Shown here: positions 8,225 to 15,361 of the stretch, piece by piece
Layout of the letters: each line of letters opens with the position of its first letter
How positions within the stretch are numbered: position 1 is the stretch's first letter
Source: RGIG5579 sp045544655
GTDB taxonomy: Bacteria > Bacillota > Clostridia > Oscillospirales > SIG627
Length of the DNA stretch: 20,445 bases
Direction: 5' to 3'
Assembly (NCBI GenBank): GCA_045544655.1
Contig: JAZPZL010000241.1
Location: 1-20,445 of the forward strand
Notes under the pieces: generated by a model
What the model was told of the DNA's origin: nothing
What the model saw: the letters and a program-made list of their open reading frames with translations, nothing else
Database searches by the model: none
Position numbers and translations under genes: made by a program

Positions 8225-9592
8225 TTACGATTCGGGCGGTGCGTTATCAAAACGCTTTTCCAAGGTGCAGAAACGGGTATACTGACCGTCCCATCCTAGG
8301 TTGATGGTATCGACTGCTCCGTGACGGTTTTTGGCGATGATACATTCAGCCAAATTTTGAATATCGGTGTTACGGTTGTCGTAATAAAACTCTCTGTGCA
8401 GGAACATTACCACGTCTGCATCCTGCTCAATGGCACCGGAATCTCGCAGGTCGGTAAGCTGAGGACGCTTATCCTTCCGATCCTGAGAAATACGGGAAAG
8501 CTGGGACAGGAGAACGATGGGGCAACCGAATTCTTTTGCCATGATCTTCAGGTTTCGCGTGATATCGCCAACCTCCAGAACGCGGTTTTCACTCTTTCTC
8601 TTATCATCGGAATGCATTAGCTGTAGATAGTCAATGAAGATGATACCGATGTTTTTGAGTCTGCGGAGCTTCGTTCGCATCTTCGTAGGGGAGAGATCGG
8701 AGGAGTCGTCGATATATACACGGGTTTCAGCCAAAGCACTAGCCGCCTCGGCAAGCTTTGCATAGTCTTCTGCTTCCAGATTACCGTCGCGCAGCTTTCT
8801 GCTTTCAATACAGCCTTCGGACGAAAGAAGACGGGATGCAAGCTGAGTTTTGGTCATTTCCAAAGAAAAGATCGCAATGGTCTTGTCCGTTCGCTTCTTT
8901 GCAATTTCAGCAGCCATATTCAAGGCAAAACTGGTTTTCCCCATACCGGGTCGCGCGCCGATGAGGATCAGGTCACCCGGATTCATACCAACCAGTACAC
9001 GGTCAATATCGCTGTAGGAGGTGTGAATGGTGGTGGTCTTGTCCCCACCCTTGCTCAGCTCGGTCAGTTCCTTATAGAACGCCGTAATAATTTCACTGAG
9101 GGGAGAAAAGTCGTCTTTGACGGTGTTTTGGGAAAGAGAGTAGATCTTTTGCTCTGCCTGGTCCAGAACGGACGCGGTATCTTCGTGCTGAGAGTAAGCG
9201 GAATCCTGAATCTCTTCCGCGATTATGATCAGCTTTCGCAGAAGTGCCTTTTCGTGTACGATTGCGGCATAATCCATAATATTGGAAAGCGCAGGTACAC
9301 TTTCTGCCAGATGGCGGATGTACTGGGAGCCTTGCTCCTCGGTATAAACGCCGTTTTTCACAAGCTCGCTCAAAAGGGTAACCACGTCAATGCCACTGCT
9401 TCGTGCCGAAAGGCTGATCAGCGCGTTATAAATATCCCGATGCTTATCAAGATAAAAATCATCGGAGCTGATGACACCGGAAACGTCACCGATGCGCTCG
9501 CAATCGAGGATCAGAGCGCCGAGAAGGGCAATTTCATTCTCGATGGAATGAGGAGGCTGTTTCCCCATAAAAGAGGTTGGATTTGCATTCAT
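8225..9592 (-). CDS. dnaB: Replicative DNA helicase DnaB
   Basis: A 455-residue hexameric helicase that unwinds DNA at the replication fork (called DnaC in Bacillus subtilis). An N-terminal primase-interacting domain (about 13-115; PHSIENEIALLGALIL) is joined by a linker to the RecA-like domain with Walker A GARPGMGKT (212-220), FSLEM (242-246), Walker B FIDYLQLM (319-326), LLSQLSR (361-367) and DLRDSGAIEQDAD (381-393). Length is standard and no intein is present. ATG 9592 has an AAGGAAA site. The gene lies 16 bases after rplI and directly before tilS, which puts two conserved Firmicute clusters in one transcript. Confidence 0.96.
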   Translation of the reverse strand: MNANPTSFMGKQPPHSIENEIALLGALILDCERIGDVSGVISSDDFYLDKHRDIYNALISLSARSSGIDVVTLLSELVKNGVYTEEQGSQYIRHLAESVPALSNIMDYAAIVHEKALLRKLIIIAEEIQDSAYSQHEDTASVLDQAEQKIYSLSQNTVKDDFSPLSEIITAFYKELTELSKGGDKTTTIHTSYSDIDRVLVGMNPGDLILIGARPGMGKTSFALNMAAEIAKKRTDKTIAIFSLEMTKTQLASRLLSSEGCIESRKLRDGNLEAEDYAKLAEAASALAETRVYIDDSSDLSPTKMRTKLRRLKNIGIIFIDYLQLMHSDDKRKSENRVLEVGDITRNLKIMAKEFGCPIVLLSQLSRISQDRKDKRPQLTDLRDSGAIEQDADVVMFLHREFYYDNRNTDIQNLAECIIAKNRHGAVDTINLGWDGQYTRFCTLEKRFDNAPPES

Positions 9593-9608
9593 AACCTTTT
9601 TTCCTTGT

Positions 9609-10049
9609 TTATTCTTCTACAACGACCTTCAGCGTTGCGGTGATGCCGGAGGTAAGCTTGATCTCAGCATTGAACGTTCCGAAGTTTTTAATTGCTGCCA
9701 CAGTGATCTTTCTTTTGTCAATATCAATTTTGTGCTGTGCGGACAGAAGCTCGGAAATATGGGCGTTGGTGATGCTTCCGTAAATCTTACCGTCTGCGCC
9801 TGCACTTGCCTTTGCGTGAACTTCGATTTTTTCAATCTTTTCTTTCAAGGCTTTTGCATTTTCCAAATCGACCTTTGCCCTATATTCTTTGGAAGAGATC
9901 TGGTTTTTCAATTCATTTTCGGCTTTTGCGTCTGCGGGAGCCGCAAGTCCCTTGGGGAACAAAAAGTTGCGGGCGTATCCGTCGGATACATTTACGATCT
10001 CGCCCTTCTTTCCCTGACCCTTTACGTCTGCTTTCAATACTACTTTCAT
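9609..10049 (-). CDS. rplI: 50S ribosomal protein L9
   Basis: A 146-residue large-subunit protein that binds 23S rRNA at the L1 stalk base and helps keep the reading frame. The L9 N-domain signature is clear: KADVKGQGKKGE, then VSDGYARNFLFPKGLA (about 6-35). A long charged connecting helix (about 40-75) leads to the C-terminal domain, which ends in SGITATLKVVVEE. Start ATG 10049 has a strong AAAAGGAG site (10058-10065). It lies 22 bases after gdpP and 16 before dnaB, the common gdpP-rplI-dnaB arrangement. Confidence 0.97.
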   Translation of the reverse strand: MKVVLKADVKGQGKKGEIVNVSDGYARNFLFPKGLAAPADAKAENELKNQISSKEYRAKVDLENAKALKEKIEKIEVHAKASAGADGKIYGSITNAHISELLSAQHKIDIDKRKITVAAIKNFGTFNAEIKLTSGITATLKVVVEE

Positions 10050-10071
10050 ATCCTAAACTCCTTTTGAATTC

Positions 10072-12087
10072 TTATATTTCGTTCAGATAATTATCGACCG
10101 CTTCCTTTAAGCGCTCGAAGGTTTCTTTGATGGTGGAATCCTTGACCTGTGCTCCCGCCATATCAAAATGTCCGCCTCCGTGAAGCTTTTCCATAATGAG
10201 CTGAACGTTCACGGTGCCCGAGGAACGTGCGGAAATATGCACGGTGCTGCCCATACGGCACAAAACGAAGGATGCCAGAACGCCGTCCAAGCTGAGAAGA
10301 CGGTCAGCTGCCTTGGAAGCGGCGATCTTGTCCTCTTGAGTCGCATCCTCGTCTATGCAGGAAAAGGCGATAATATTTCGATGAATGAATGCCGCCGTTT
10401 CGTATTTGATCTCCCGCTTGAAATCGTTCAGATCCGAGCGGAACAGCATCTGAGCTTCTGCAGGATTTGCCCCTTCGGAACGGAGAAAATGTGCGGCTGC
10501 AAAGGTGCGTGGGCCGGTGTTGTTGGCAAACTGCTTGGTATCTAGAATGATACCCGCAAACAAAAGCTCGGCTTCTTCCTTGAGAAGACTGCGAGGCGGA
10601 AGCTGCTGCTCGATCATTTCGGAAACGAGCTCGCTGGCACTGGATGAGCTTGGTTCGATGTAAATAACGTCAGGCTTTACCGGATATTCCGCGCTTTGTC
10701 TGTGATGGTCGATGATGACTACGTTGGAGATGTTTTCAAAAAGCTCCGGTGCTTCAAATTGATTCACGTTGTTGACGTCTGTTACGATCAGGAGGGTAGA
10801 AGAGTTGATGGAGCTTTGAGCGGTGATCCCATCGATAAACATCGTTTTGTATTCGGCAAGACCGCTGAGCTTTTTGAAGGTACCCTTTAGGTTGGTATCG
10901 TGTACGTTGACGACGATGTTTACCTTGGGGCAATAATTCAAAGCAAAACGTGCCATACCGATTCCCGATCCAATGGAGTCATGATCGGCAAAGCGATGTC
11001 CCATAATAAGCACGTTGGATGCCTTGCTGATCATCTGGGCAACCTCGGTGGCTATGATCCTGCTACGGATCTTGGTACGCTTTTGAACGGTTTTCGTTTT
11101 ACCACCGTAATACTCCGTAGCATTTTCACGCTTTTTCAGTACCGCTTGGTCACCGCCTCGCTGCATGGCAAGGTCAAGTGCCTGATGGGCTACGGCTTCT
11201 TTTTTGCTCATCGTACCGTCAATACAAGCCATACCGATGGATATAGTTACGGGTACACCTACATTGTCCTTGGAAATATCCCGAACACGGTCCAAAATGT
11301 CGAATTTTTTGTCGACCAAGGCGGATAAGTGTTTTTCTTCCGCAAGCAGGATGTAGCGATCGTTTTCAACCTCTCGCAAGATCGCATCCATTTCGTTTGC
11401 CCATTCCTTCAGCAGAATGGAGATCTTTGCAGTAATTGTTCGGTAGTTGCCCTGCAAAAAACCGTCCGCCTCGGAATAGTTGTCTACTGCAATATAGGAA
11501 ACCAAGGCATTTTGCTGGGTCAATTTTTCCTCAAGTGCTTTTTCACGGGCAAGGGAAGTCCAAAGCGTGATCATATTGGTGTTGGCATTTGCATCGATCA
11601 GGTACGCCGTAATTTGAAACTTCTCTCCTGCAAGCGTTGCAACGATTGGCTTTTTCTCCTGATCCGCCAGATCCTTTTCCCGCAATTTGCGAAGTGGGAT
11701 TGTACCTTCGTCCACGACATTTCGGATATTTTCCCGTCCATGCGAGGAGACCTTGCTTTTTTGCTGAAACGCTTTGTTGAACCACAGAATTACCCCATCC
11801 GTGTTTATAATTGCAACCGGGGAGGTCAGGTTCAAGAGAAATTCAAGTGTCATTCCGTTTAAATCCGACAGATGAGAATCACCGCGGTGGGAAACGGTGG
11901 CGTAGACCCAAAAGAAGGAGATCTCAACCAGTATGAAAGTGATCCCGAGCGGAAGAATCAGCCAGTTAGAAAACAGAAAGGACGCAAATACAGCAAACAA
12001 CAACAGAATAACAGAGGAGATCAAAATAATGCTCGTGTGTTTCATAAGAATCGGCACGAAACCTTTGACTGTGTTTTTACGTTTCAT
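10072..12087 (-). CDS. gdpP: Cyclic-di-AMP phosphodiesterase GdpP (DHH/DHHA1)
   Basis: A 671-residue membrane enzyme that hydrolyses c-di-AMP to pApA and so affects cell-wall and potassium homeostasis. Order: two transmembrane helices (about 17-38 and 42-63), a PAS-like domain (about 80-180), a degenerate GGDEF domain (about 195-320, with ENDRYILLAEE where an active GGDEF loop would be), then the DHH domain with MGHRFADHDSIGS (362-374), Asp436 in TDVN and the DHH triad in IIDHHR (458-463), ILDTKQFANNTG (514-525), and a DHHA1 domain with GGGHFDMAGAQ (637-647). Catalytic metal ligands look intact. ATG 12087 is preceded by a GAGGGA site and, further up, a strong promoter. It is the first gene of the operon. 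Confidence 0.94.
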   Translation of the reverse strand: MKRKNTVKGFVPILMKHTSIILISSVILLLFAVFASFLFSNWLILPLGITFILVEISFFWVYATVSHRGDSHLSDLNGMTLEFLLNLTSPVAIINTDGVILWFNKAFQQKSKVSSHGRENIRNVVDEGTIPLRKLREKDLADQEKKPIVATLAGEKFQITAYLIDANANTNMITLWTSLAREKALEEKLTQQNALVSYIAVDNYSEADGFLQGNYRTITAKISILLKEWANEMDAILREVENDRYILLAEEKHLSALVDKKFDILDRVRDISKDNVGVPVTISIGMACIDGTMSKKEAVAHQALDLAMQRGGDQAVLKKRENATEYYGGKTKTVQKRTKIRSRIIATEVAQMISKASNVLIMGHRFADHDSIGSGIGMARFALNYCPKVNIVVNVHDTNLKGTFKKLSGLAEYKTMFIDGITAQSSINSSTLLIVTDVNNVNQFEAPELFENISNVVIIDHHRQSAEYPVKPDVIYIEPSSSSASELVSEMIEQQLPPRSLLKEEAELLFAGIILDTKQFANNTGPRTFAAAHFLRSEGANPAEAQMLFRSDLNDFKREIKYETAAFIHRNIIAFSCIDEDATQEDKIAASKAADRLLSLDGVLASFVLCRMGSTVHISARSSGTVNVQLIMEKLHGGGHFDMAGAQVKDSTIKETFERLKEAVDNYLNEI

Positions 12088-12140
12088 TCAAATCCCTCAT
12101 TCTTTGATAAAAATTAATATATAAATACCTATTCTACAAT

Positions 12141-12169
12141 ATTATATCACCGTGTTTCTTCTTTGTAAA
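12141..12169 (-). promoter_or_regulatory. Sigma-A type promoter of the gdpP operon
   Basis: On the - strand a TTTACA -35 box (12164-12169) and a consensus TATAAT -10 box (12141-12146) are separated by exactly 17 bases. The leader to the gdpP ATG is about 50 bases. As no other clear promoter was seen before rplI, dnaB, tilS or hpt, this one probably serves the whole run. Confidence 0.8.
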
Positions 12170-12212
12170 GGAATCGGAGGGAAAATTTTATAAAAAATGT
12201 TCTGCCAAAGGG

Positions 12213-12241
12213 TTGACAGCGGGCTTAAAAATGTGTATTAT
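12213..12241 (+). promoter_or_regulatory. Sigma-A type promoter of the GntR/ABC operon
   Basis: Consensus TTGACA (12213-12218), a 17-base spacer and TATTAT (12236-12241) stand upstream of the GntR gene. The -10 box lies inside the left arm of an inverted repeat, so a repressor bound there would block RNA polymerase. It is divergent from the gdpP promoter, about 45 bases away. Confidence 0.83.
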
Positions 12242-12261
12242 TGTATTAAAGCAATAATACA
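12234..12261. promoter_or_regulatory. Candidate GntR operator, 10-bp inverted repeat over the -10 box
   Basis: The arms TGTATTATTG and CAATAATACA are perfect inverted copies separated by 8 bases (TATTAAAG). The repeat covers the -10 box and probable transcription start of the operon whose first gene is a YtrA-type GntR regulator. Regulators of this kind are known to repress their own ABC-transporter operons through such sites. Autoregulation is inferred, not shown. Confidence 0.75.
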
Positions 12262-12266
12262 GTGAT

Positions 12267-12283
12267 GGGAGGGGAATAAGCTG
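12267..12283 (+). promoter_or_regulatory. Shine-Dalgarno site selecting a CTG start codon
   Basis: GGGAGGGG (12267-12274) is followed by six bases and then CTG at 12281. The frame has a TGA at 12263 and no ATG, GTG or TTG between that stop and CTG. The family's N-terminal motif begins right after it, so CTG is the best start codon available. Confidence 0.7.
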
Positions 12284-12652
12284 AGCTTTGATCATAACGT
12301 CCCGATATATCTCCAACTGGTTGAGCGTATTCGTTTTCAGATCATTTCCGGAAAGCTTTCACCCGGAGAGCGAGTTCTATCTGTAAGGGAGTGGGCAATT
12401 CAGGAAAAGGTAAATCCGAATACGATGCAAAAGGCTTTGTCAGAGCTTGAAGAAATGGGACTGATTCAGACGGAACGCACCAACGGAAAGTTCGTCACTT
12501 CCGATCTTGCTTTGATACGCCGATGGAAAGAGCAAGAGGCAACGCGGATTGCCCGCGAGTTTTACGGTAAGATGGGTCAAATCGGTTTGAATTCCGAGGA
12601 GGCATTGCAATTTCTTGAGAATTTGAAAGGAGAAAGCGATTTATGCTTTTAG
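12281..12652 (+). CDS. GntR family regulator, YtrA type (CTG start)
   Basis: A 123-residue transcriptional regulator. The N-terminal winged helix-turn-helix begins with the family motif FDHNVPIYLQLVERI, continues through SGKLSPGERVLSVREWA and NPNTMQKALSELEEMG, and ends near residue 75; a short helical C-terminal part (about 75-123) replaces the large ligand domain of other GntR groups, as in YtrA regulators. The first ATG (12425) would delete the DNA-binding part, so the CTG at 12281 with its strong Shine-Dalgarno site is preferred. The 3' end overlaps the ABC ATPase gene by 10 bases. It probably represses this operon through the inverted repeat in its promoter. The inducing signal is unknown; relatives respond to cell-envelope antibiotics. 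Confidence 0.88.
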   Translation: MSFDHNVPIYLQLVERIRFQIISGKLSPGERVLSVREWAIQEKVNPNTMQKALSELEEMGLIQTERTNGKFVTSDLALIRRWKEQEATRIAREFYGKMGQIGLNSEEALQFLENLKGESDLCF

Positions 12653-13335
12653 AATGTATTGACGTGAAAAAAAGCTTTGGAAGAAAAGCTGTGTTGGATG
12701 GCATCAATCTTCGTTTGGAGGAAGGGCGTATCATTGGTCTTTTGGGTAAAAACGGAACGGGAAAATCCACGCTTTTAAAGCTTATGAACGATCTTTTGAC
12801 ACCCGATGGGGGAAAGATTCTGTTTCGCGGTGAGGAGATTGGCGTAGAGAGCAAAAAACGGATTTCCTATTTGCCGGAAAGAACTTATTTGGATAAAACG
12901 ATGAAGGTCAGTGAGGTGATCGGATTCTTTTCTGATTTTTACGAGGACTTTGATGCACAAAAGGCAAGACGGCTGTTGAAGGATCTGTCTCTGGATGAAA
13001 GCATGCGCCTTCAAAAGATGAGCAAAGGAATGCAGGAGAAGGTACAACTGGTTCTGGTGATGAGCCGAACGGCAGATCTGTATATTCTGGACGAGCCCTT
13101 GGGCGGCGTGGATCCGGCTACCCGTGATTATATTCTTGATACGATCCTTACAAACTTTAATCCCGGCGCTTCCGTTCTGATCTCTACTCATTTGATCAGC
13201 GATATTGAGCGCATTTTGGATGACGTTATTTTTATTGACAACGGAAAAATACTTTTGCAAGACAATTGCGATGCTTTACGTACAAAAGAAGGTGCTTCCG
13301 TTGATGAAATTTTCAGGAGGATGTTCCGATGCTGA
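12643..13335 (+). CDS. ABC transporter ATP-binding protein
   Basis: A 230-residue cytoplasmic ATPase. Visible are Walker A GKNGTGKS (35-42), a signature region KMSKGMQEKVQL (125-136) that has SKGM in place of the classical SGGQ, as in YtrB/BcrA-like exporter ATPases, Walker B YILDEP (147-152), a D-loop (GGVD) and the switch histidine in STHLI (His183). The ATG at 12643 lies within the end of the GntR gene and has an AAAGGAGA site; the 3' end overlaps the permease gene by 7 bases. With the YtrA-type regulator and the permease it forms a compact exporter operon. The substrate cannot be told from sequence. Confidence 0.92.
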   Translation: MLLECIDVKKSFGRKAVLDGINLRLEEGRIIGLLGKNGTGKSTLLKLMNDLLTPDGGKILFRGEEIGVESKKRISYLPERTYLDKTMKVSEVIGFFSDFYEDFDAQKARRLLKDLSLDESMRLQKMSKGMQEKVQLVLVMSRTADLYILDEPLGGVDPATRDYILDTILTNFNPGASVLISTHLISDIERILDDVIFIDNGKILLQDNCDALRTKEGASVDEIFRRMFRC

Positions 13336-14126
13336 GTCGCTTGATGAAATACGATTTGAAAAAGATGATAAAGTTCTTGTCCATCTTTTTCCTGCTCGCC
13401 CTGTTTTTCGGTGCTTTAACCAGAATTTTGGGTAAGACGGTGAATTCCCTTGCCGGAGAAATCATCAAAGGTATTTGTAACGGCACCGCGATCTCAATGA
13501 TGTGCAGCTTGCTGATCAACTGCTTTATGCGGTCTTGGGTCTTGTTCCGTTCAAGCCTGTTCGGTGACGAATCTTACCTGACGCATACGCTTCCGGTGAA
13601 GAAAGAGACACATTATGCCAATAAGGTTTTCACTGCCTTTTTCAGTTTGCTTTTCACCATGCTTGGGATCATCGCAGTGCTTTTAATCACCTATTGGACG
13701 GAGGAGCTTTGGAGCGCGATTAAGCTCCCGCTTGAGGCCTTTGCCGATTATTTGAACGTACCGGTTTGGGGAATGCTTCTCTTTTTACTTGCAATTCTGT
13801 TTCTTGAATTTTTCAATGGAATTCAGGTTGGCTTTTTCGGAATATTGCTCGGTCACCGCTTGCATCAAGGGAAGATCCTGTTTTCCGTAATCTTTGGTTT
13901 TGCGGGATATATGCTCTGTCAGATCGTGACGCTTTTGGGAATGCTTGTGATCAGTCTTTTTGACAGTGAATTTTTCAGACTGTTTACGTCAAACGATCTG
14001 ATGTCCTTTAAACCGGAAACGATCATTTCGGTTTCTTTGATTGGATTTTCAATGTATGCCTTTTTCTGTATTGCCACATATTTTCTGAACGTATTTCTTT
14101 TGAAAAAAGGAGTTAACGTAGATTAA
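13329..14126 (+). CDS. ABC-2 type membrane permease
   Basis: A 265-residue hydrophobic protein with about six transmembrane segments (roughly 15-34, 48-68, 101-123, 146-172, 182-210, 232-258). After the second there is an ESYLTHTLPVKKETHYANK stretch (81-99) of the type found in ABC-2 permeases of Firmicutes (E.YL..TLPV). AGGAGG at about 13316-13321 precedes its ATG. It is coupled to the ATPase gene by overlap and is followed by a terminator, so it is the last gene of the three-gene operon. Its substrate is unknown; export of, or defence against, an envelope-active compound is a guess from the YtrA-type regulator. Confidence 0.82.
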   Translation: MLSRLMKYDLKKMIKFLSIFFLLALFFGALTRILGKTVNSLAGEIIKGICNGTAISMMCSLLINCFMRSWVLFRSSLFGDESYLTHTLPVKKETHYANKVFTAFFSLLFTMLGIIAVLLITYWTEELWSAIKLPLEAFADYLNVPVWGMLLFLLAILFLEFFNGIQVGFFGILLGHRLHQGKILFSVIFGFAGYMLCQIVTLLGMLVISLFDSEFFRLFTSNDLMSFKPETIISVSLIGFSMYAFFCIATYFLNVFLLKKGVNVD

Positions 14127-14158
14127 AAAAATGCACGACCGCGGTCGTGCATTTTTTT
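14125..14158. terminator. Perfect 34-bp palindromic bidirectional terminator
   Basis: Bases 14125-14158 form a perfect palindrome centred between 14141 and 14142, with core ATGCACGACC and its complement, flanked by six A and six T. It folds into a hairpin with a minimal loop and a U-tract in either direction, and separates the convergent permease and dehydrogenase genes. Confidence 0.92.
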
Positions 14159-14165
14159 GAAGTAT

Positions 14166-15218
14166 TTATTTTTCGTATCTGAAGGTGAATTTTTCCCAAG
14201 GAATCTGAACGGGCTTCTTTTCGGTGATGATTTCGTCTACGTGGAGCAGTAGAGGGAAGTCCTCCAAATTCAGCTTGCCCAGCTTTGCGGCAGTTTTGAT
14301 GGCTGCGGCAACGCGCTCTGCAACGACGAGGGATTCCAGCGTTACGCCGTTCAGCTCTGCCTTTGCGCTGTCAATATCCAGACCGCGACCGAGCAGGATG
14401 CCTACCAAGCGGGTTCTTCCGCCGTAAACGGTTACGTAAAGGTCACCGTAGCCTACGGTCATATTCTCGAGAGTAGCGGCTCCCTGATACTCGAGAAGGC
14501 GATACATTTCCTTTACAGCCTGACCGAAGATGGCTGCCTGAGAATTAAAGTGAAGGTCACAGTCAATGCCGTGTTCCTTCTGAAGAAGACCGATGGTCAA
14601 AGCTATACCCAAAGCATAGCCGTTTTTCAGAGCAACGGCGCTTTCGATACCGACCACGTCGTTGGAAAGACTGATGTGATAATAGTCGGTAGTCATAATG
14701 GAGCGCATCTTCTCCAGGATCTTTATATCTCGTCCGCAGAAAGCGACGTTGGACTGATCGTGGAAAACAAGCTCGTAGCTGGTGCAAGGACCGCCGATCG
14801 CGTTGATGGAAAGCTTTTTGCCAAGCTTCTTCATTTTCGCTTCCCAAACGTCGGGATAGGTCAGAAGCTTTCCGTCATCGGTGTTTACAAGACCCTTTGT
14901 CACGCTCAAAACGGGGATCTCTTCGGGGATGAGAGGAAGGATCTCGTCACCGAACCATTCTACACCGAAACTGGAAACGCCGCCGATGATCATATCGGAT
15001 CCTGCGATTGCTTCCTTCACGTCTTCGATCTGGAAGTATTTCATTCCAGCGGGGAATGCTTTGTTGAATTTCGGATGCTGATTGTTTTTTTCACAATTCT
15101 CAATGATTTCCCGATCCAAATGAGTACCCACCAAACGAACCTCGTGGCCGTTTTCTCTAGCGGGGAAGGCAAGGGCAGAGCCCATCATGCCGGCGCCGAT
15201 AATGGTTACGATTGCCAT
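14166..15218 (-). CDS. Glycerol-3-phosphate-dehydrogenase-like NAD(P)-dependent oxidoreductase
   Basis: A 350-residue protein. I chose the ATG at 15218 because AAGGAG sits at good spacing and the Rossmann motif GAGMMG (8-13) then follows; a longer frame exists but lacks support. Further GpsA-family marks are TKG (Lys108), GGPCTSYE (142-149, in place of GPSHAEE), ALKN with Lys198, and GYGDLYVT (256-263). The SRNRRFG stretch of true GpsA is replaced by GGRTRLVG, so the substrate may be a related polyol or sugar phosphate rather than glycerol-3-phosphate. It is divergent from a DeoR-family regulator with overlapping promoters, which suggests regulated catabolic use. The other homologue in the window (3181-4146) sits in the housekeeping operon. 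Confidence 0.8.
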   Translation of the reverse strand: MAIVTIIGAGMMGSALAFPARENGHEVRLVGTHLDREIIENCEKNNQHPKFNKAFPAGMKYFQIEDVKEAIAGSDMIIGGVSSFGVEWFGDEILPLIPEEIPVLSVTKGLVNTDDGKLLTYPDVWEAKMKKLGKKLSINAIGGPCTSYELVFHDQSNVAFCGRDIKILEKMRSIMTTDYYHISLSNDVVGIESAVALKNGYALGIALTIGLLQKEHGIDCDLHFNSQAAIFGQAVKEMYRLLEYQGAATLENMTVGYGDLYVTVYGGRTRLVGILLGRGLDIDSAKAELNGVTLESLVVAERVAAAIKTAAKLGKLNLEDFPLLLHVDEIITEKKPVQIPWEKFTFRYEK

Positions 15219-15245
15219 AGTGATTCTCCTTGTTTGAAAAAGTTC

Positions 15246-15273
15246 TTGCAAATCCGAAGATTTGTGATAAGAT
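15246..15273 (+). promoter_or_regulatory. Promoter of the DeoR-family regulator
   Basis: TTGCAA (15246-15251), a 16-base spacer and TAAGAT (15268-15273) precede a leader of about 80 bases. The spacer holds a short inverted repeat, CAAATC and GATTTG four bases apart (15249-15264), which could be an operator. Confidence 0.5.
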
Positions 15274-15303
15274 TAGTGTATATAAGGCTTCCTTGTTTGT
15301 CAA
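15268..15303 (-). promoter_or_regulatory. Promoter of the dehydrogenase-like gene, overlapping the deoR promoter
   Basis: On the - strand TTGACA (15298-15303), a 17-base spacer and TACACT (15275-15280). Its -10 box lies next to the -10 box of the opposite promoter (15268-15273), so the two transcription starts probably interfere. Confidence 0.6.
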
Positions 15304-15311
15304 TGGTTGCC

Positions 15312-15344
15312 GTGAAAATTGCAAAAATGAAAAAACTTTTTCAC
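15312..15344. promoter_or_regulatory. Candidate DeoR operator, nested inverted repeats
   Basis: TGAAAAA and TTTTTCA (15328-15343) are perfect inverted copies two bases apart, and a GTGAAAA copy at 15312-15318 also pairs with TTTTCAC at 15338-15344. They lie between the divergent promoters and the deoR ribosome-binding site, a fitting place for autoregulation. A/T-rich sequence makes chance repeats fairly easy, so this is tentative. Confidence 0.4.
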
Positions 15345-15361
15345 AAAACTCGGGAGGAAAA

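Noticed and set aside
12425..12652. Short 75-residue ORF as the GntR gene
   Set aside because: It is only the 3' part. The frame extends upstream to the CTG at 12281 and includes the helix-turn-helix needed for the family.
15219..15251. Extra N-terminal residues of the dehydrogenase-like gene
   Set aside because: They add about 11 residues upstream of a Met with an AAGGAG site at ideal spacing and in front of the GAGMMG motif; the longer start has no ribosome site.
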